A stretch of DNA of 17,243 nt from CAYMLL01 sp964390645 (GTDB taxonomy: Bacteria; Planctomycetota; UBA8108). Made by a program: the position numbers and the translations under genes. The notes under the pieces were generated by a model, which saw nothing but the letters and a program-made list of their open reading frames with translations, searched no databases and had not been told where the DNA came from. Of the stretch, positions 14,403 to 17,243 are shown piece after piece; position 1 is the first letter of the stretch; each line of letters begins with the position of its first letter. The stretch lies in the NCBI GenBank assembly GCA_964390645.1, contig CAYMLL010000158.1:1-17243 (forward strand), written 5' to 3'.

Positions 14403-16943
14403 TCACGGGCACGACGGCTCCTCGCAGCCAAGTTCCTCGTCCGAGGCACGCTCGGACTCACCGCAGTCGGGATGCGGAGAAGCCGGTGCGGGGCCGTCCT
14501 GAAAGAGGTGGGCGAGGAGATACACCGCGTCGGTCAGAGCGACCTGCGAGTCCGCGTCCGCGTTCGCCGAGGCGACGCAGCGAGGCCGCGGGTCGCCACG
14601 GAAGAGCCAGAAGAGAAGCGCGACGGGATCGGAGACGTCGATTCGGCTGTCGGCGTTGATGTCGCCACGGACGTATCGATTCACGCCGTAGACGATCTCG
14701 GTCGACTGCTTCACCGCGACCTGTCTCGTCTGGACGATTCCGTTCGGCCACCCTATCTCGACCGTCACGGTTTCCTCTTCGACCACGCCGAGGCCGAAGT
14801 GGAGCGCGAGGTCGTTCTGATTGCCCTCGCCGGTCGAGCTCTCGACCTGCCGGGTGACCGTTCCGGCGCTCACCTGCACGCGAGCTTGCGCACCGATCGC
14901 CGCACGGTTGATGTCGATGCCGTCGCCGACGAGCCGCAAGACGATCCAGTCGTTGTCGTTTCCCTCGTTGCGGTAGAGGCGGCCGTTCGTCGCGAGATCC
15001 AGGTCACCGTCGTTGTCAAAGTCGGCCCAGGCGGCCTGGTACGTCTCTCCTTGCGGCAGTCCTGTGTCCTCCTGCTCGGTGAAGCGGAAGCCGCCTTGAT
15101 TCACGTAGATGACGTTACGGTCGCCGCGATAGACCGTCGTGAAGTAGAGATCGAGATCCCCGTCGTTGTCGACATCCCCCAGAGTCGGTGATGCGAAAGA
15201 CTCCTGCCACGCGAGCCCCGCGCCGTCACTGAGGTCCTCGAAGCGGTAGTCCTCGCCCGGACCGAGATTGCGGTAGAACCTCGGTCGGTCCTGCCAGGCG
15301 TCGGGGTGGCTGAAGTTTCCGACGAAGAGGTCGAAGTGCCCGTCGCCGTCGAGGTCGCCCCACGCGGAGCCGATCGTGTGTCCGTGTGAGTGACCCCAGC
15401 CGTCCCAAATCCCCTCTACGCCGTGGCTCGGACCCGCGTTGACGAAGGACGCGTTGCCATCGTTGCGCCAGAGCTGGTTCTGCTCGAGTCGGTAGTTCGA
15501 CACGTACACGTCCATGTCGAAGTCTTCGTCGAAATCGCAGGCCGTGATTCCACGCGCTGGGTCGACGTCGCCCGATTGCGTCCAGGCCAGCCGAAAAGTC
15601 TCGCCACCCTCGTTCAACAGGATCACATCGACGTCGTAGCCCGGATTCTCGAAACCACCGATGTAGAGATCGAGGAAGGAATCGCCGTCGAGGTCAGCCC
15701 ACGCTGCGCCGACGGTCACACGCGTTGGAAGTTCGGGGAGTGCCTGGCTCGTGACGTTGACGAACTGCCTCCCCGCCTCGTTTCGAAAGAGGCTTCGCGA
15801 CTCGTAAACGAAGATGTCGAGCCACCCGTCGTTGTCGTAGTCGCCCCAGATTCCATCGCCGACTCGAGTGAAGAACGAGAACCCGTCTCCAACGTTTCGA
15901 TGGATGTTGCCACCGGCCAGGAGGTCGACTCGACCGTCGTTGTCGAAGTCTCCCCAGGCTGCCTTGCCGTTTCCGATGTCGACTCCCGCATCGGAGAACC
16001 GAAAGAAACGATCGGGAAGATCCGCGGGCGGAAGGACCTCCAGGATCTCTCGAGGCTGACCCGGAGCTTCCCACTCGAGCCGTATTACCGCGCCTCCACC
16101 TCGTTCGTAGTACTCCAGCTGGATCGGGACGACCCGGCCAGCGACGAACTCGACGCTGGCGATATGCTCCGTCGGGGAATGGTCGCTCCAGTCTTCGATG
16201 ACGAGCTCACTGTCCACCCACAGGCGAACGCCGTCGTCCGAGGTCGTGAAGAAGCGGTAAGGTCCTGTCGCAGGGATCGCAAGCGACGCTCGCCACCTGA
16301 CCGAGAAGTTGTCGGTGCCCAGGCGTTCGAACGGCGTGCCGGTGCCCCAGTCGAAATCGATCACCTGATCTCGGCGCTCCATGATGAGCTCGTTGAAGGC
16401 CACGCCCGTGAAGTACTCGCCCGCAAACCCACCCGGATCGTTCTCGGGAGGCGCCGGAAGCTCTGGCGCCTCGACGTCGCGGAGGACCTCTCGCGAGCGC
16501 TCGGGCGGAGCCCAGAGCAAGCGGCAGGTCGCATCGCCTCCGTTTTCATAGTACTCGAGCCGTAGCGTGACTGCGCGTGCCACAACGAGGTCGACGAACG
16601 CGGAGTTCTCCTGGGTACCGTGATCGGTCCAGTCGTCGATGATCAGCACATCGTCGATCCAGAGACGCACACCGTCGTCGGAGGCCGTGATGAACTGATA
16701 GCGCCCGGTGGTGGGAGGAACGAGCTGCCCCGACCACCGCACCGAGAAATGATCGGTGCCGAGCCGCGGATCGGGTGCGCCCGCGCCCCAGTCGAAGGCG
16801 ATCTCCCGATCGACGCGCTGGAAGATCGGCGTGTCGAGGTTCTGGTCGCTGTGATACGTGCCGAGGAAACCCGCTTCGGCTCCGAGTCTCGCGCCGGCGG
16901 ACGTCACAAGTAATATCGTTAGCGGCAGAACAGCGACCTTCAT
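14403..16943 (-). CDS. Secreted PA14 / FG-GAP propeller / UnbV / dockerin-like protein
   Basis: An 846-residue protein starting at ATG 16943. Residues 1-22 are a signal peptide. Two PA14 domains follow (about 25-150 and 172-303), each with FSVRW and SDDGVRLWxD, the latter typical of carbohydrate-binding PA14 modules; they are clearly paralogous. Residues about 320-660 form an FG-GAP/VCBS propeller with seven calcium-loop motifs of DxDxDGxxD type, at 332, 368, 417, 470, 530, 590 and 641 (the fourth, DFDEDFDMD, is degenerate). Residues about 681-750 match the ASPIC/UnbV domain (GAQARVQVSAG, VEIGWPNGIVQ). The C-terminus (759-846) is a dockerin-like pair of EF-hand-type loops (DINADSRIDVSD at 761, DADSQVALTD at 796), with C789 and C827 possibly disulfide-bonded. 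All domains suggest a calcium-dependent extracellular binding protein, probably for glycans, with no recognisable catalytic domain. GGAG lies 13 nt before the ATG, a long spacing. Confidence 0.93.
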   Translation of the reverse strand: MKVAVLPLTILLVTSAGARLGAEAGFLGTYHSDQNLDTPIFQRVDREIAFDWGAGAPDPRLGTDHFSVRWSGQLVPPTTGRYQFITASDDGVRLWIDDVLIIDDWTDHGTQENSAFVDLVVARAVTLRLEYYENGGDATCRLLWAPPERSREVLRDVEAPELPAPPENDPGGFAGEYFTGVAFNELIMERRDQVIDFDWGTGTPFERLGTDNFSVRWRASLAIPATGPYRFFTTSDDGVRLWVDSELVIEDWSDHSPTEHIASVEFVAGRVVPIQLEYYERGGGAVIRLEWEAPGQPREILEVLPPADLPDRFFRFSDAGVDIGNGKAAWGDFDNDGRVDLLAGGNIHRNVGDGFSFFTRVGDGIWGDYDNDGWLDIFVYESRSLFRNEAGRQFVNVTSQALPELPTRVTVGAAWADLDGDSFLDLYIGGFENPGYDVDVILLNEGGETFRLAWTQSGDVDPARGITACDFDEDFDMDVYVSNYRLEQNQLWRNDGNASFVNAGPSHGVEGIWDGWGHSHGHTIGSAWGDLDGDGHFDLFVGNFSHPDAWQDRPRFYRNLGPGEDYRFEDLSDGAGLAWQESFASPTLGDVDNDGDLDLYFTTVYRGDRNVIYVNQGGFRFTEQEDTGLPQGETYQAAWADFDNDGDLDLATNGRLYRNEGNDNDWIVLRLVGDGIDINRAAIGAQARVQVSAGTVTRQVESSTGEGNQNDLALHFGLGVVEEETVTVEIGWPNGIVQTRQVAVKQSTEIVYGVNRYVRGDINADSRIDVSDPVALLFWLFRGDPRPRCVASANADADSQVALTDAVYLLAHLFQDGPAPASPHPDCGESERASDEELGCEEPSCP

Positions 16944-17243
16944 GACAACACGGTTACTCCAACTCGTTCGGTGTGCAGGCTGGACCGGCTCGTGAGCTCC
17001 GGGGCCTGACGAACATCCACGTACACGGCGGCGTCTTCGTTGGGAATATCGCGCACGGTCGCTGATCCTCCCGAGTAGATTCTATGATACTCGTTCGGCG
17101 ACCGAAACGCCTGCAGGAGCCCTCCTGGTCAAAATGATTAAACGCGCCACTTCGCCTCACTTTACGCTTCGCGCTCGTCGGTTTTCACGGCGTTGGTGCA
17201 TGAATCGCCCCCGACGGAAGCGCAGTATCATTCGGGCTTTGCG
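16944..17243 (-). promoter_or_regulatory. Leader/upstream region of the PA14/FG-GAP gene with two adjacent inverted repeats
   Basis: This 300-bp stretch shows no convincing gene. It contains two neighbouring perfect inverted repeats, TTCGG-CGA-CCGAA (17094-17106) and CAGGAG-CC-CTCCTG (17114-17127), beside an AT-richer patch (17128-17143). They lie 150-185 bp upstream of the start codon and could be operator sites or hairpins in a long leader. A TATCAT on the minus strand (17089-17084) could be a -10 element, but no matching -35 is visible. The regulatory role is inferred. Confidence 0.3.

Noticed and set aside
17200..17243. ATG opening a basic N-terminus (MNRPRRKRSIIRAL) at the right edge, possibly a divergent exported protein
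   Set aside because: Only 14 codons are visible and there is no clear ribosome binding site, so it cannot be separated from chance.

Overview
The window looks like chromosomal DNA of a large-genome, high-GC bacterium, most likely Planctomycetota. This is an inference from gene content: a secreted PQQ-like propeller protein opening with a WxQFRGPNGDG segment, a YVTN-propeller di-haem cytochrome, a chain of carboxypeptidase-regulatory-like modules, a PA14/FG-GAP/UnbV protein ending in a dockerin-like EF-hand domain of the type common in that phylum, a secreted serpin and a sialidase-fold protein. I recognise no housekeeping operon, phage, CRISPR array or intact insertion sequence. Almost every protein has a signal peptide, membrane anchor or lipoprotein-like leader, so this is mainly a cell-envelope and exported-protein neighbourhood.

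Left part (1-5117, plus strand): the C-terminal end of an unidentified gene, then a tight two-gene unit. The first gene (155-1390) encodes an exported protein with three SHOCT-like helical repeats and a C-terminal domain I cannot name. The second (1407-5117) begins 16 nt after the first gene's stop codon and encodes a 1236-residue fusion of YVTN propeller, di-haem cytochrome c and PQQ-like propeller. Both starts are set by clear Shine-Dalgarno sequences downstream of the longest possible ORF starts. Together they suggest an exported redox or substrate-binding pair.

Middle part (5118-13400, minus strand): a probable decayed transposase fragment, an inhibitory-type serpin with a predicted Arg-Ser scissile bond, a 1032-residue membrane-anchored protein with nine beta-sandwich modules, a Nudix hydrolase resembling CoA pyrophosphatases, and a sialidase-like (BNR/Asp-box) protein. 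Spacers of about 450, 700 and 260 bp suggest these are separate transcription units.

Right part (13401-17243): a gene-poor stretch with a hairpin, a complete tRNA-Ser(UGA) on the plus strand, a strong hairpin terminator, and a minus-strand gene for an 846-residue secreted protein (two PA14 domains, a seven-loop FG-GAP/VCBS propeller, UnbV/ASPIC and dockerin-like domains). The last 300 bp form its leader.

No clearly new multi-gene system is visible. The most notable items are the tri-modular cytochrome fusion with its SHOCT-repeat partner, the serpin's predicted specificity, and a 9-nt complementarity between the leader and the terminator of the PA14 gene.
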